The translations under genes were made by a program, and so were the position numbers. A stretch of 64,000 bases of DNA from Microbacterium sp. A20 (lineage in GTDB: Bacteria; Actinomycetota; Actinomycetes; Actinomycetales; Microbacteriaceae). Below the pieces are notes generated by a model that had not been told where the DNA came from, ran no database searches, and saw only the letters and a program-made list of their open reading frames with translations. Position 1 is the stretch's first letter. The number at the start of each line of letters is the position of its first letter. Location: assembly GCF_004794515.1 (NCBI RefSeq), contig NZ_SSDF01000060.1, forward strand, positions 1 to 64,000, read 5' to 3'. Positions 43,657 through 51,901 of the stretch are shown here, piece by piece.

Positions 43657-44703
43657 ATGAACGAATCCCTCATCGAGACCGAAGGCCTGACCAAGGTCTT
43701 CACCGTCAAGAAGACGCCGGTGCATGCCGTGACCGACGTCTCCTTCACCGCCGTGCGCGGCGAACTCGTCGCCTTCCTCGGACCGAACGGTGCCGGAAAG
43801 TCGACGACCCTGCGGATGCTGACCACTCTGATCCCGCCCACCTCGGGGAGCGCGCGAGTGGTCGGGCACGACATCCGCACCGACGCGGCCGGGGTTCGCG
43901 CCCGCATCGGCTACGTCGGCCAGCTCACGAGCGGCAGCTTCTCGCAGCGCGTGCGCGACGAGCTGCTCAGCCAGGGCGCCTTCTACGGGATGTCGCGACG
44001 CGACAGCGCGAAGCGGGCCGACGAGCTGATCGAGTCGCTCGACCTCTCCTCCTTCGCAACTCGCAGCGTGCAGCAGCTCAGCGGCGGACAGAAGCGCCGG
44101 CTCGACATCGCCCTCGGGCTCATGCACGCGCCGCCGCTGATCTTCCTCGACGAGCCCTCCACCGGACTCGACCCGCAGAGCAGGGCGAACCTGTGGGAGC
44201 ACATCCTCGACCTGCGCACGCAGCACGGCACCACGGTCTTCCTCACCACGCACTACCTGGAAGAGGCCGACCGTTACGCCGAGCGCGTGATGGTCATGGA
44301 CAAGGGCCGCATCATCGCCGACGACGACGCCGCCTCCCTCAAGGCGACACTGGCCGGCGACGTGCTGACCTTCGGATTCTCGGATGCCGCCGAGGCGGCG
44401 AGCGCACGTGCCGTGGTGGCCCGTCTCAGCAGCGCCGAAGTGACCGTTGACGGCGAGGCGATCTCGCTCGCCGTGCCGGACGGCGACCGACTGCTGCCGG
44501 TGATCGTGCGCGAGCTCGACGCCGCCGGCATCCTCGTCCGCCGCGCGACCGGAGTGCCACCCACGCTGGACGACGTGTTCCTCGCCCTCACCGGCCGCAC
44601 ACTGCGCGACGCCGGCGAAGGAGCGGATGCCGTGGGCGCGGCACCCGAATCCGCCGACACCCCCACCCCCTCAGCGAACAGCACGACAGGAGCCCTCTCA
44701 TGA
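43657..44703 (+). CDS. DrrA-type ABC exporter ATPase
   Basis: The 348-residue ATPase has Walker A GPNGAGKST at 42-50, signature QLSGGQKRR, Walker B FLDEPSTGLD and the switch histidine in LTTHYLEEA. A C-terminal extension typical of daunorubicin-resistance DrrA follows, with the family segment GVPPTLDDVFLALTGR. No ribosome site precedes the ATG, and TACGCT lies eight bases upstream, so the mRNA may be leaderless. It is coupled by a four-base overlap to the permease. The drug or lipid exported is unknown. Confidence 0.88.
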   Translation: MNESLIETEGLTKVFTVKKTPVHAVTDVSFTAVRGELVAFLGPNGAGKSTTLRMLTTLIPPTSGSARVVGHDIRTDAAGVRARIGYVGQLTSGSFSQRVRDELLSQGAFYGMSRRDSAKRADELIESLDLSSFATRSVQQLSGGQKRRLDIALGLMHAPPLIFLDEPSTGLDPQSRANLWEHILDLRTQHGTTVFLTTHYLEEADRYAERVMVMDKGRIIADDDAASLKATLAGDVLTFGFSDAAEAASARAVVARLSSAEVTVDGEAISLAVPDGDRLLPVIVRELDAAGILVRRATGVPPTLDDVFLALTGRTLRDAGEGADAVGAAPESADTPTPSANSTTGALS

Positions 44704-45479
44704 CCACCACCGACACCCTCGTGCGCCCCAACCTCGCGCGCGACACCCGGAACGTGCTGACGCGTGAGCTCAAGCCCGTGCTCCGCGATCCGTTCACGCT
44801 GATCTTCAGCCTGCTGCAGCCGCTCGTCTTCCTCGGACTGTTCGCTCCTCTGCTGATCGGCGACTCGGGGCAGCCGGCCGGCGAGACCCTGGCCTGGTTC
44901 GTGCCGGGCGTGCTCGTGATGATCGTGCTGTTCGGCACCGGGGCCACCGGCTCGAACCTGCAGTACGAGATGATGACCGGCTCGCACGAGCGCACCCTGG
45001 TCGCCCCGCTCGCGCGCTCCTCGCTGCTGATCGGACGTGCTCTCAAGGAGATCGCGCCGATCGTGGTGCAGGCGCTCGTGATTGTGTTGATCGCCTGGCC
45101 GTTCGGTTTCGCGGCCGACATCCCCGGCCTTCTCATCGGACTCGCACTGCTGGCCGTGTTCGGTGTGGGCCTGGGCTCACTGTCGTACTCGCTGGCTCTG
45201 GCGACGAAAGACCGGGAATGGCTGTTCTGGGGCGTGCAGCAGTCGCTGATCTTCCCGCTGCTGATCCTCTCGGGGATGCTGTTGCCGCTCGACGATGCTC
45301 CGGAGTGGATGCGCGCCGTGGCCTCGGTCAATCCGGTCAACTGGGTCGTGCAGGCCGAGCGGGCGCTATTCGCCGGCGACCTGGGAGATGTGACCGTGCT
45401 CTGGGGCTGGGTGTCGGCACTGGCGGTCGCGGTGGTCGGACTGATCGTCGGAGTGCGCGCCATCCGCCGCAGCAACTGA
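44700..45479 (+). CDS. DrrB-type ABC-2 permease
   Basis: The 259-residue protein has six predicted membrane helices and the ABC-2 family pattern: TRELKPVLRDPFTLIFSLLQPLVF near the N-terminus and NPVNWVVQAERALFAGD before the last helix. It pairs with the overlapping ATPase gene to form a half-transporter-type exporter. The WYL regulator is its probable controller. Confidence 0.87.
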   Translation: MTTTDTLVRPNLARDTRNVLTRELKPVLRDPFTLIFSLLQPLVFLGLFAPLLIGDSGQPAGETLAWFVPGVLVMIVLFGTGATGSNLQYEMMTGSHERTLVAPLARSSLLIGRALKEIAPIVVQALVIVLIAWPFGFAADIPGLLIGLALLAVFGVGLGSLSYSLALATKDREWLFWGVQQSLIFPLLILSGMLLPLDDAPEWMRAVASVNPVNWVVQAERALFAGDLGDVTVLWGWVSALAVAVVGLIVGVRAIRRSN

Positions 45480-45607
45480 TTCGACCCGACGGTGCGCCGC
45501 GGCGCGGGGATGCCAAAACCCAGACGCAGCGGCCCGCCGTCGGCGTGTCCGACCTCGACACACGGACGGGAACAGGCCTCGTCTGGTTTTTGGTCGCGCC
45601 GGGCGAC

Positions 45608-46996
45608 TCAGCGCCGGATCGAGTCGTCGAACGGGTTCGGCTCGAGCGTGTAGTCGGTCGACGCGTCGGACCAGGTGCCGCCGCCTGCCGGAGCCCGGCG
45701 CGTGCGGGCCGCGGCCATCGCGCGGGTGGCGGGAACGCCGATCGCGAGCGCCACTCTCCCCTGCGCCGTGCGATCCTCGGCCCCGAGCACGCTCGCCCGA
45801 TGCCAGGCCTCGTGCAGGGCACCTCCTCGAGCCGCCGGGACACGCCGCGCCGGCAACGCCCCCGAGCGCCGCAGGGCGACGAGCTGTTCGACCCGCTCCC
45901 ACCACGTCGACTCCGCCTCGGGATGGAAGTAGTTGTCGCGGAGCCAATCCGGATGCGGATGCCGGAACCGCCCGGCGACGACCTCGCTCCGACCGCCGAG
46001 CAGTCCGCTTCCCACGAACACCGTGTTCAGCAGACTCTTGCTCACCCCGAACGAGTCGAGCGCAATCACGGGCACCCCGAGGGCCGTGGCCTCGATCGCG
46101 GCGGTCGAGCTCACCGTGACCAGGCCGGCCGCGGTCTGCAATGCGGCGGACATCGAGTCGTAGGAGAACACGAGGTTCTGCGGAAGGCGCGACGGCAGCA
46201 ACCCCGCGTAGGGCTCGCGTTCGAGGTGCGTCTCCGATTCCCCCGGCCGCGACCGCAGCTTCACCACCACGCGTCGAGCGGGCTCGGCCTCCGCCGCCCG
46301 AACCAGCATGGCCGCGATCTCGGCACGCTCGTCCTTCCCGACGGGCACGAGCGCCTGCGCGGCGAACACGATGTCGGTCGCGGGAGGTCGCTCCGCCACC
46401 GTCGGAGACGCGCGTTCGGCGACCGCGATGCCACCGCGACTGCCCGCAGCAGCGTCGATCCGCATCCGCTCCGGGCGCAGCATCCGCTGCCGACGCCGGG
46501 CGAACGGCAGGGTCGCGAGAGCAACCGGCGTCTGTACGCCGATGCGCCGCCCCAGCTCTTCGAACGCCCGCACCTCACGATGCGAGTGCACCACCAGCAG
46601 GTCGGTGTGACGGCGATAGTCGAGCGCTCCGCGCTGCGCGGGGATCGCCATCCCCGGCAGGCCCGAGACGGTGACCGGTCGGTGCTCCAGCGTGTCGATC
46701 ACCCGCCCCATCAGGCGCACGAACGGTCCGCGCCCCGCGAGCAGGACCACGTCCGGTCGCTGCCCGGCCAGCCAGTCCGCCGCCTCCGCGAAGCCGATGC
46801 GGGTGACGTCGTCGGGTCCGAGCGTCGTGCCGGCGAGCGCGGTGCGCTGCTGCTCGGCGCTGGCCGTGAGCGGCGTACGCACGACCAGCAGATGCGGCTG
46901 CAGGCCCGGGACCGAGCCCAGCAGGGATGCCGCCCACTTCACGAAGGAGTCGGCGTCCGCGATGGCGACGACGCGGATGCCGGGGGCGTCGGTCAT
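45608..46996 (-). CDS. DUF6716 putative glycosyltransferase
   Basis: The 462-residue protein has the two-domain look of a GT-B enzyme: N-terminal VVAIADADSFVKWAASLLGS, middle RPDVVLLAGRGPFVRLMGRV, and C-terminal LVTVSSTAAIEATALGVPVIALDSFG, where a Ser-Ser-Thr and Glu sit as in nucleotide-sugar binding folds. DUF6716 has no proven activity. It is the last gene of the nonulosonate operon, with its ATG overlapping the NeuB-type stop by four bases. The start chosen follows from that overlap. Confidence 0.78.
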   Translation of the reverse strand: MTDAPGIRVVAIADADSFVKWAASLLGSVPGLQPHLLVVRTPLTASAEQQRTALAGTTLGPDDVTRIGFAEAADWLAGQRPDVVLLAGRGPFVRLMGRVIDTLEHRPVTVSGLPGMAIPAQRGALDYRRHTDLLVVHSHREVRAFEELGRRIGVQTPVALATLPFARRRQRMLRPERMRIDAAAGSRGGIAVAERASPTVAERPPATDIVFAAQALVPVGKDERAEIAAMLVRAAEAEPARRVVVKLRSRPGESETHLEREPYAGLLPSRLPQNLVFSYDSMSAALQTAAGLVTVSSTAAIEATALGVPVIALDSFGVSKSLLNTVFVGSGLLGGRSEVVAGRFRHPHPDWLRDNYFHPEAESTWWERVEQLVALRRSGALPARRVPAARGGALHEAWHRASVLGAEDRTAQGRVALAIGVPATRAMAAARTRRAPAGGGTWSDASTDYTLEPNPFDDSIRR

Positions 46997-47865
46997 GCGG
47001 AGACGCGACGCAGCTTCGCCATCGGCGCGCGCTCGCTGTCGAACACGCGCTTGACGCCGTCGCCGGTCGCCCGCTCGATCACCCGGATGTCGCGCACGAG
47101 GTGCTCGAGGCCGGTCGGCTCGAGGGAGGCGGCGTGGTCGGAGCCCCACATCGTGCGATCGAGGGTGATGTGACGCTCGACCGCGACCGCACCGATCGCC
47201 ACGGCGGCGAGCGAGATCTGGAGGCCGCGCTCGTGCCCCGAGTAGCCGACGGGCACACCGGGGTAGCGGTCGCGCAGGGTGGCGATCACGCGCAGGTTCG
47301 CCTCTTCGGGCTCGAGCGGGTAGGTCGAGGTCGCATGCATGAGGACCACGCGGTCGGTGCCGAGCGTGTCCAGCGCCCGGTCGATCTGCTCGATGGTCGA
47401 CATGCCGGTCGAGAGGATGACGGGCTTGCCGGTCTCGCGCAGACGGACGAGCAGCTCGGTGTCGGTGAGGCTCGCCGAGGCGACCTTGTGCGCCACCACG
47501 TTGAGGTCCTCGAGGAAGTCGACGCTCGGCACATCCCACGGCGACGCGAACCAGTCGAGGCCGAGCATGGTGGCGTGGTCGCCGATCTCGACGTACTCCG
47601 CGCGGCCGAACTCGACGCGACGACGGTAGTCGAGGTAGCTCATGACGCCCCACGGCGTCTCGCGCGGAACATCGCGCATGTGCTCGGGAGTCGAGATCTC
47701 GGGCGTGCGCTTCTGGAACTTCACGGCGTCGGCACCGGCGCGGGCCGCGACATCGATGAGCTTCTTCGCGATGTCGACATCGCCGTTGTGGTTGAGTCCG
47801 ATCTCGGCGATGACGTAGGCAGGACGCCCGCCGCCGATCACTCGTGAGCCGATGCTGACAGTCAT
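46993..47865 (-). CDS. NeuB-type nonulosonic acid synthase
   Basis: The enzyme condenses phosphoenolpyruvate with a six-carbon sugar to form a nine-carbon acid. The 290-residue protein has the NeuB barrel motifs AEIGLNHNGDVDIAKKLID, GADAVKFQKRTPE and VILSTGMSTIEQIDRAL, and the GYSGHERGLQ and VERHITLDRTMWGSDHA segments. It lacks the C-terminal antifreeze-like (SAF) domain of classical NeuB, so it is about 60 residues shorter. That shorter form is known among Kdn-9-phosphate-type synthases. CCGGAGG precedes the ATG. CMP-synthetase lies upstream. Confidence 0.88.
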   Translation of the reverse strand: MTVSIGSRVIGGGRPAYVIAEIGLNHNGDVDIAKKLIDVAARAGADAVKFQKRTPEISTPEHMRDVPRETPWGVMSYLDYRRRVEFGRAEYVEIGDHATMLGLDWFASPWDVPSVDFLEDLNVVAHKVASASLTDTELLVRLRETGKPVILSTGMSTIEQIDRALDTLGTDRVVLMHATSTYPLEPEEANLRVIATLRDRYPGVPVGYSGHERGLQISLAAVAIGAVAVERHITLDRTMWGSDHAASLEPTGLEHLVRDIRVIERATGDGVKRVFDSERAPMAKLRRVSA

Positions 47866-47958
47866 GATTCCTCCGGTCGTCGAGCGCTGGTGCAACCCCT
47901 CCCTCCTGACTACGGGGCCAGAGTGAACACCGGGCGACGGCCGGGTTACCGGCATCGG

Positions 47959-49119
47959 TCAGCTCGACAACACCCGTTCGATCAGCTCCCGCACCGCGCC
48001 CTCTCCTCCCCGGCGGCGGAGTACGACCCTGGCCTCTTCGATGACGAGCGGATGCGCGTTCGCGACCGCGACCGGCCACCCCACGATCCGCAGCGCCGGG
48101 AGGTCATTGACGTCGTTGCCGAGGTAGGCGATGTCGGCGAGGGGCACGTCGTTCTCCCGGGCCCACTTCCGCAGCGCCGTCTCCTTGTCATCGATGCCGT
48201 GCAGGACCGGCACGCGGAGTTTGTCGGCACGAGCGCGGACGACCGGGTTCACCTCGGTCGACAGGATCAGCAGGGGAACCCCGGCGCGGCGCAGCAGGGC
48301 CACGCCCATCCCGTCCTCGCGACTGACCCGCACCCGTTCCCCGCCGTCGGCATCGATGATCGCGGTGTCGTCGGTGTGCACGCCGTCGAAGTCGGTCACG
48401 ACCGCCCGCACCGGGATGCGCTCTGGGACCTCGTGCAGGGTCGCGAGAGCGCGGGCGACCCGGAGCTGATCCGCATCGTCGATCTCGATCGCCGTCCACT
48501 CCGGCACCGCCGCGATGCGGACCCTGCCGAAGAACCGATGCCGGCTCTCACGGAAGCCGTCGGCGCGGAACACGTAGAAGGCACCGGTCTCGAGGTGGTG
48601 CGGCTCGCGGTCCTGGCGCCGCGGGCGGTGAGCTGCTTCATGGTTGATCGCGACCGCGGCGCCGTCGGCATCCTCCCGCCACAGGAACCCGTAGGTCTCG
48701 TGGGCCGCGAACACGCTGTCGGCCCGGTCGGCGCGGATCTCCTCGACGGCCGCGGCGAGCGGGTCGCTCGGGATGAACGGAGAGGTCGCCTGCAGGAACG
48801 CCACGATCTCCACGCGTTCACCCTGTGCCTCGAGGTCGTCGAGGGCATGCAGGATCGCGCTCTCCGAAGTCGCGGTGTCACCGGCGAGCTCGGCGGGTCG
48901 CCGGATGACGCGGGCGCCTGCCGCGGTCGCGACCGCCGCGATCTCGTCGTCGTCGGTGGACACCACGACCAGGTCGATGCCGGATGCCGCGGCCGCGGCC
49001 CGGACGGCGCGCTCGACCAGCGGCACTCCGCCCACCCGCTGGAGGTTCTTGCGCGGCACCTGCTTCGACCCGCCGCGCGCCGGGATGATCGCCACCGTGA
49101 GGGGCTGCTGCTCGTCCAT
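47959..49119 (-). CDS. CMP-nonulosonate synthetase fused to HAD phosphatase
   Basis: The first 230 residues are a NeuA-type cytidylyltransferase (AIIPARGGSKQVPRKNL, DDLEAQGERVEIVAFLQATSPF). Residues from about 238 form a KdsC-like HAD phosphatase with VVTDFDGVHTDD (both Asp), ILSTEVN, the Lys in DDKETALRKW and GNDVND. All four HAD motifs are intact. The protein probably dephosphorylates the 9-phosphate acid and activates it with CTP. The ATG at 49119 is preferred, nine bases after GAGG; an in-frame ATG at 49128 is possible. It follows a tandem repeat. Confidence 0.87.
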   Translation of the reverse strand: MDEQQPLTVAIIPARGGSKQVPRKNLQRVGGVPLVERAVRAAAAASGIDLVVVSTDDDEIAAVATAAGARVIRRPAELAGDTATSESAILHALDDLEAQGERVEIVAFLQATSPFIPSDPLAAAVEEIRADRADSVFAAHETYGFLWREDADGAAVAINHEAAHRPRRQDREPHHLETGAFYVFRADGFRESRHRFFGRVRIAAVPEWTAIEIDDADQLRVARALATLHEVPERIPVRAVVTDFDGVHTDDTAIIDADGGERVRVSREDGMGVALLRRAGVPLLILSTEVNPVVRARADKLRVPVLHGIDDKETALRKWARENDVPLADIAYLGNDVNDLPALRIVGWPVAVANAHPLVIEEARVVLRRRGGEGAVRELIERVLSS

Positions 49120-49132
49120 GTCGTTCATCCTC

Positions 49133-49174
49133 GCGTCATCGCGTCATCGCGTCATCGTCGTCGTCATCGTCATC
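49133..49174. repeat. short tandem repeat before the CMP-synthetase gene
   Basis: GCGTCATC occurs three times in tandem (49133-49156), followed by three six-base units, GTCGTC, GTCATC, GTCATC, to 49174. The tract overlaps the stop codon of the polysialyltransferase-like gene and runs to within a few bases of the CMP-synthetase start. Its eight- and six-base units could slip during replication and alter spacing between the genes. Confidence 0.7.
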
Positions 49175-50516
49175 GCCCGCGCAGCGCCTTCCAGGCACGG
49201 CCGACGCGTCGCCGGGCGCCGAGGGCGTTGAGCCGCCACTCCTCGACCCTGCCCACTCCCCCGGCGGGGCGCAACGCCCGACGCGCGGCGCTCTCCCGCG
49301 GCGCCCCCGGCAGCCGCAGCTCCGCGAGCCGTCGCGGCGCGAAGTACCGATCCCGCTCGACCGGGTCGAGGCCCCGCAGCAGTTCTTCGGCACGAGCGCG
49401 CAGGTGGGCGGCGTTCTCGGGCTGCATCGCATAGCCCACCGCGTCGACCAACAGCTGCAGCCGGTCGGGGTCGTCGTAGGGCGAATCGTCACGGGTGAGG
49501 GCGTCGACCAGGGTCACGGGGATGCGGTTGCTGTTCTCGAACGGCGTCAGCGCCGCCAGCATCCGGTCGTTGCCCGCCGATCCGATCGCCCGGCCGAAGA
49601 GCGTGTGCACGGTCGGCAAGGCGGTCGAGAATCCGGCGACGACGGCCAATGCGTCGAGCCGTTCGGCCAGCAGCTCCGCCGCGAGCGGGCCGCGATACTC
49701 TACGAAGTCGATCCCGTGCACGTGCGCCCGATCGCGGACCGCCGCGGTCACCAATGGCGGCGCAGCGGGGTGCGGCTTGAAGACGATGCGCTGCGGAGAC
49801 CATCGCGCGGCGCGGTCGATCAACTGCTTCTGCAGGTCGATCTCCGCGGCGGGGGTCATGAGTCCGAGCGCCGACAGGTATTGGCCGAGGACCAGCACGC
49901 TGGGCACGTCGTCATCGGCGCCTGGCCCTCCGGCATCCGTCTCTCGCAGCACCGCCGCGAACGCGGCCGGAGGAACCGGGACGACCTCGGCTCGCGGCGA
50001 CCCGACGAGCGGCCGCACCCCCGGCACCACGTCCGCATGGACCACTCGTTCGATGCGCGCCGCGACCGCATACGGCAGCCGCACGCGCATCGGCGAGTAC
50101 GTCATGAGCCCATCCCCCATGATGGTGATCCTCGCGTGCGGGAACAGCGCCATCAGAGTGCGGGCCGGTGCGACCTGGGGGCTCTGCACGAAGAGCTCCA
50201 GCTCTCGCGGATCGAGTCGCCATGCCCGCTCGAACAGCCGCTCCAGCATCGGGAGGTCGGCCTCGGCAGGTTCCCACCCGCTCGGATGCAGCGGACCGAG
50301 CAGCTCCTCCAGGGGCTCGACGCGATCGAACCGCGTGCGCAGCGGTCCGAGCACGGGGTCGTCCGCGATGCCGACCGCCGTCTCCGGCACCCGGCTCGAG
50401 GTGAACGGCGCGAGGATGCGCTCCGCCCCACCGTCGTGGCCGAGGAGTCCGGCGTCGATCGCTGCGGCGGCTGTCGCGAGCCCGTAGGCGCTGTGCAGCG
50501 CGAAGAGCTGAGTCAT
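49170..50516 (-). CDS. polysialyltransferase-family glycosyltransferase
   Basis: The 448-residue protein begins MTQLFALHSAYGLATAAAA and matches the POLYSIALYLTRANSFERASE-like family in outline: ITIMGDGLMTYSP, then RIVFKPHPAAPP, where an HP pair is used by this family for CMP-sugar binding, and VVAGFSTALPTVHTLFG. It probably adds nonulosonic acid units from the CMP-donor made by its neighbours. The C-terminus is basic. It overlaps the upstream GT2 stop by four bases. Which sugar it polymerises cannot be read from sequence. Confidence 0.8.
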   Translation of the reverse strand: MTQLFALHSAYGLATAAAAIDAGLLGHDGGAERILAPFTSSRVPETAVGIADDPVLGPLRTRFDRVEPLEELLGPLHPSGWEPAEADLPMLERLFERAWRLDPRELELFVQSPQVAPARTLMALFPHARITIMGDGLMTYSPMRVRLPYAVAARIERVVHADVVPGVRPLVGSPRAEVVPVPPAAFAAVLRETDAGGPGADDDVPSVLVLGQYLSALGLMTPAAEIDLQKQLIDRAARWSPQRIVFKPHPAAPPLVTAAVRDRAHVHGIDFVEYRGPLAAELLAERLDALAVVAGFSTALPTVHTLFGRAIGSAGNDRMLAALTPFENSNRIPVTLVDALTRDDSPYDDPDRLQLLVDAVGYAMQPENAAHLRARAEELLRGLDPVERDRYFAPRRLAELRLPGAPRESAARRALRPAGGVGRVEEWRLNALGARRRVGRAWKALRGR

Positions 50517-51493
50517 ACCGACCGCCCCGCCTGCCGGAGAACCCGCGCCAGCACCCGTCGGCGCGGCCCGTCGAAGCGGGTCAGGGTCTCGTCGAGTTCG
50601 GCATCCGGCAGGCGACGGAGCATGTCCCGGATGCCGCCGCGCATCTCGGCACGCAGCCGCGGGTGCATGCGGCGAGCGCGCACCAGGTGGTGGGAGCTGA
50701 GCGCGAGCGCGGTCCACACGACCTTCGGCAGGAAGCGCTCCGCCTCGGGGTCCTCCTCGACCACGGCGATGACCTCGTCCATCGCCCGGGCGAAGTCGAG
50801 CTGCCGCCGATCCCTCGCCTGCGTGAGGGAGGTCGCGACGCCGCGCCGGTACAGCAGCGCGGGCGCGTCCACGACCGCGAACGACCGTGCGCGAAGGTGG
50901 AGCCGCCAGATCCAGGGACGGTCCTCCGCCGTGAACAGCCCCTCCGGGAACTGCGCCAGTCCGTCGTCGAGGACCCGTCGGTGGAAGACACCCGCCCATG
51001 CGTAGGGGTAGTCGACCATCGTGGATTCGTTCTCGGGCAGGATCGCCTCGCGCGGCACGACCACGCGTTCGCGCCACGGGTGCGGGGCGCGAATGAGCGA
51101 CCGGTGCGTACCGGTGACCGTGACGTGGTCGGTGCGGAGGAAGTCGCAGTCCAGCTCGCGCAACCGTGACACGAGTACCTCGAGCCGCCGCGGCTGCATC
51201 CAGTCGTCACCGTCGAGGAAGCAGAAGGCATCACCCTCGACGCGTTCCAGGCCCTGGTTGCGGGCGGTCGCGAGGCCCCGGGCGATGGGGTTCCGGATGA
51301 CCTCGACGTGCGGGAGCCGCTCCGCATACGCGCGCATGAGCGCTCCCGTGTCGTCGCGCGAGCCGTCGTCGATCGCGACGAGCTTGAGTGCCGACGCATC
51401 CTCGAACTGACGGGTGAGTGTCTCGAGCGTCGTCCCGATGTACTCGCCGGCGTCTTTCGCGGGCAGGATGACGGTGACGAGGGGTGTGCGCAC
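50513..51493 (-). CDS. family 2 glycosyltransferase
   Basis: The 326-residue GT-A enzyme begins VRTPLVTVILPAKDAGEYI, with LVAIDDGSRDDTGALM and the metal-binding FLDGDDWMQ (DxD) near residue 93, and acceptor-side PYAWAGVFHRRVL and TAEDRPWIWRLHL. It is full-length. Translation starts at GTG 51493 after CTGGAG. It is the first gene of the nonulosonate operon and overlaps the polysialyltransferase-like gene by four bases. The upstream 408 bases hold structured leader RNA. Confidence 0.87.
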   Translation of the reverse strand: MRTPLVTVILPAKDAGEYIGTTLETLTRQFEDASALKLVAIDDGSRDDTGALMRAYAERLPHVEVIRNPIARGLATARNQGLERVEGDAFCFLDGDDWMQPRRLEVLVSRLRELDCDFLRTDHVTVTGTHRSLIRAPHPWRERVVVPREAILPENESTMVDYPYAWAGVFHRRVLDDGLAQFPEGLFTAEDRPWIWRLHLRARSFAVVDAPALLYRRGVATSLTQARDRRQLDFARAMDEVIAVVEEDPEAERFLPKVVWTALALSSHHLVRARRMHPRLRAEMRGGIRDMLRRLPDAELDETLTRFDGPRRRVLARVLRQAGRSV

Positions 51494-51901
51494 GGAACTC
51501 CAGGGACTGGCGGTGTTCCGGAATCGTGCCAGGTCGCCGTTGCCGGACGGCGACGCGAAGGTGAACGATCGGTGTCCGCACACGACGCAGCCTCGTGGTG
51601 GCAGTGAGGTGTGGCCCCGTACCCGAACGGAGCCACACCTCCCAGTGCTGCGCACTGCCGAACGCGGAGCGTTCGGGGAGCAGGGCCGCCGATGGCGACC
51701 CCACCCGCCACGAGCCCTGCTGACCCCCATCAGCCGGACTCGGGACGTGTGACATCGTCGCGTTCCCTCCCCCCAGAGATACCCGCGACGACACGTAACA
51801 TGATACATGTCGCATTTCGTGAAGCTGTACGTAGGCCGAGATACAGGACACGAGTCGCGACGGTGTTCGCGAGGACACGTCCCATCGGGGACCATGGGAG
51901 C
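51494..51901. other. divergent intergenic region with structured leader
   Basis: The gap between the GT2 gene and the divergent propeller-like gene is 408 bases long. On the GT2 side three hairpins lie in a row (51606-51641, 51643-51657, 51658-51676). An ATG at 51755 follows GGGGGGAGGG and opens a frame that runs through the hairpins and out of frame into the GT2 gene. ACATG-ATA-CATGT (51798-51810) is a small palindrome. No strong promoter was found for either gene. Confidence 0.55.
51606..51676 (-). promoter_or_regulatory. triple-hairpin leader of the glycan operon
   Basis: GAGGTGTGGC pairs with GCCACACCTC (51606-51641), CAGTGC with GCACTG (51643-51657) and CCGAACGC with GCGTTCGG (51658-51676). 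Each stem is perfect. They follow one another with at most one base between, 115-185 bases before the GT2 start. The arrangement suits attenuation or an antitermination leader. Confidence 0.5.
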
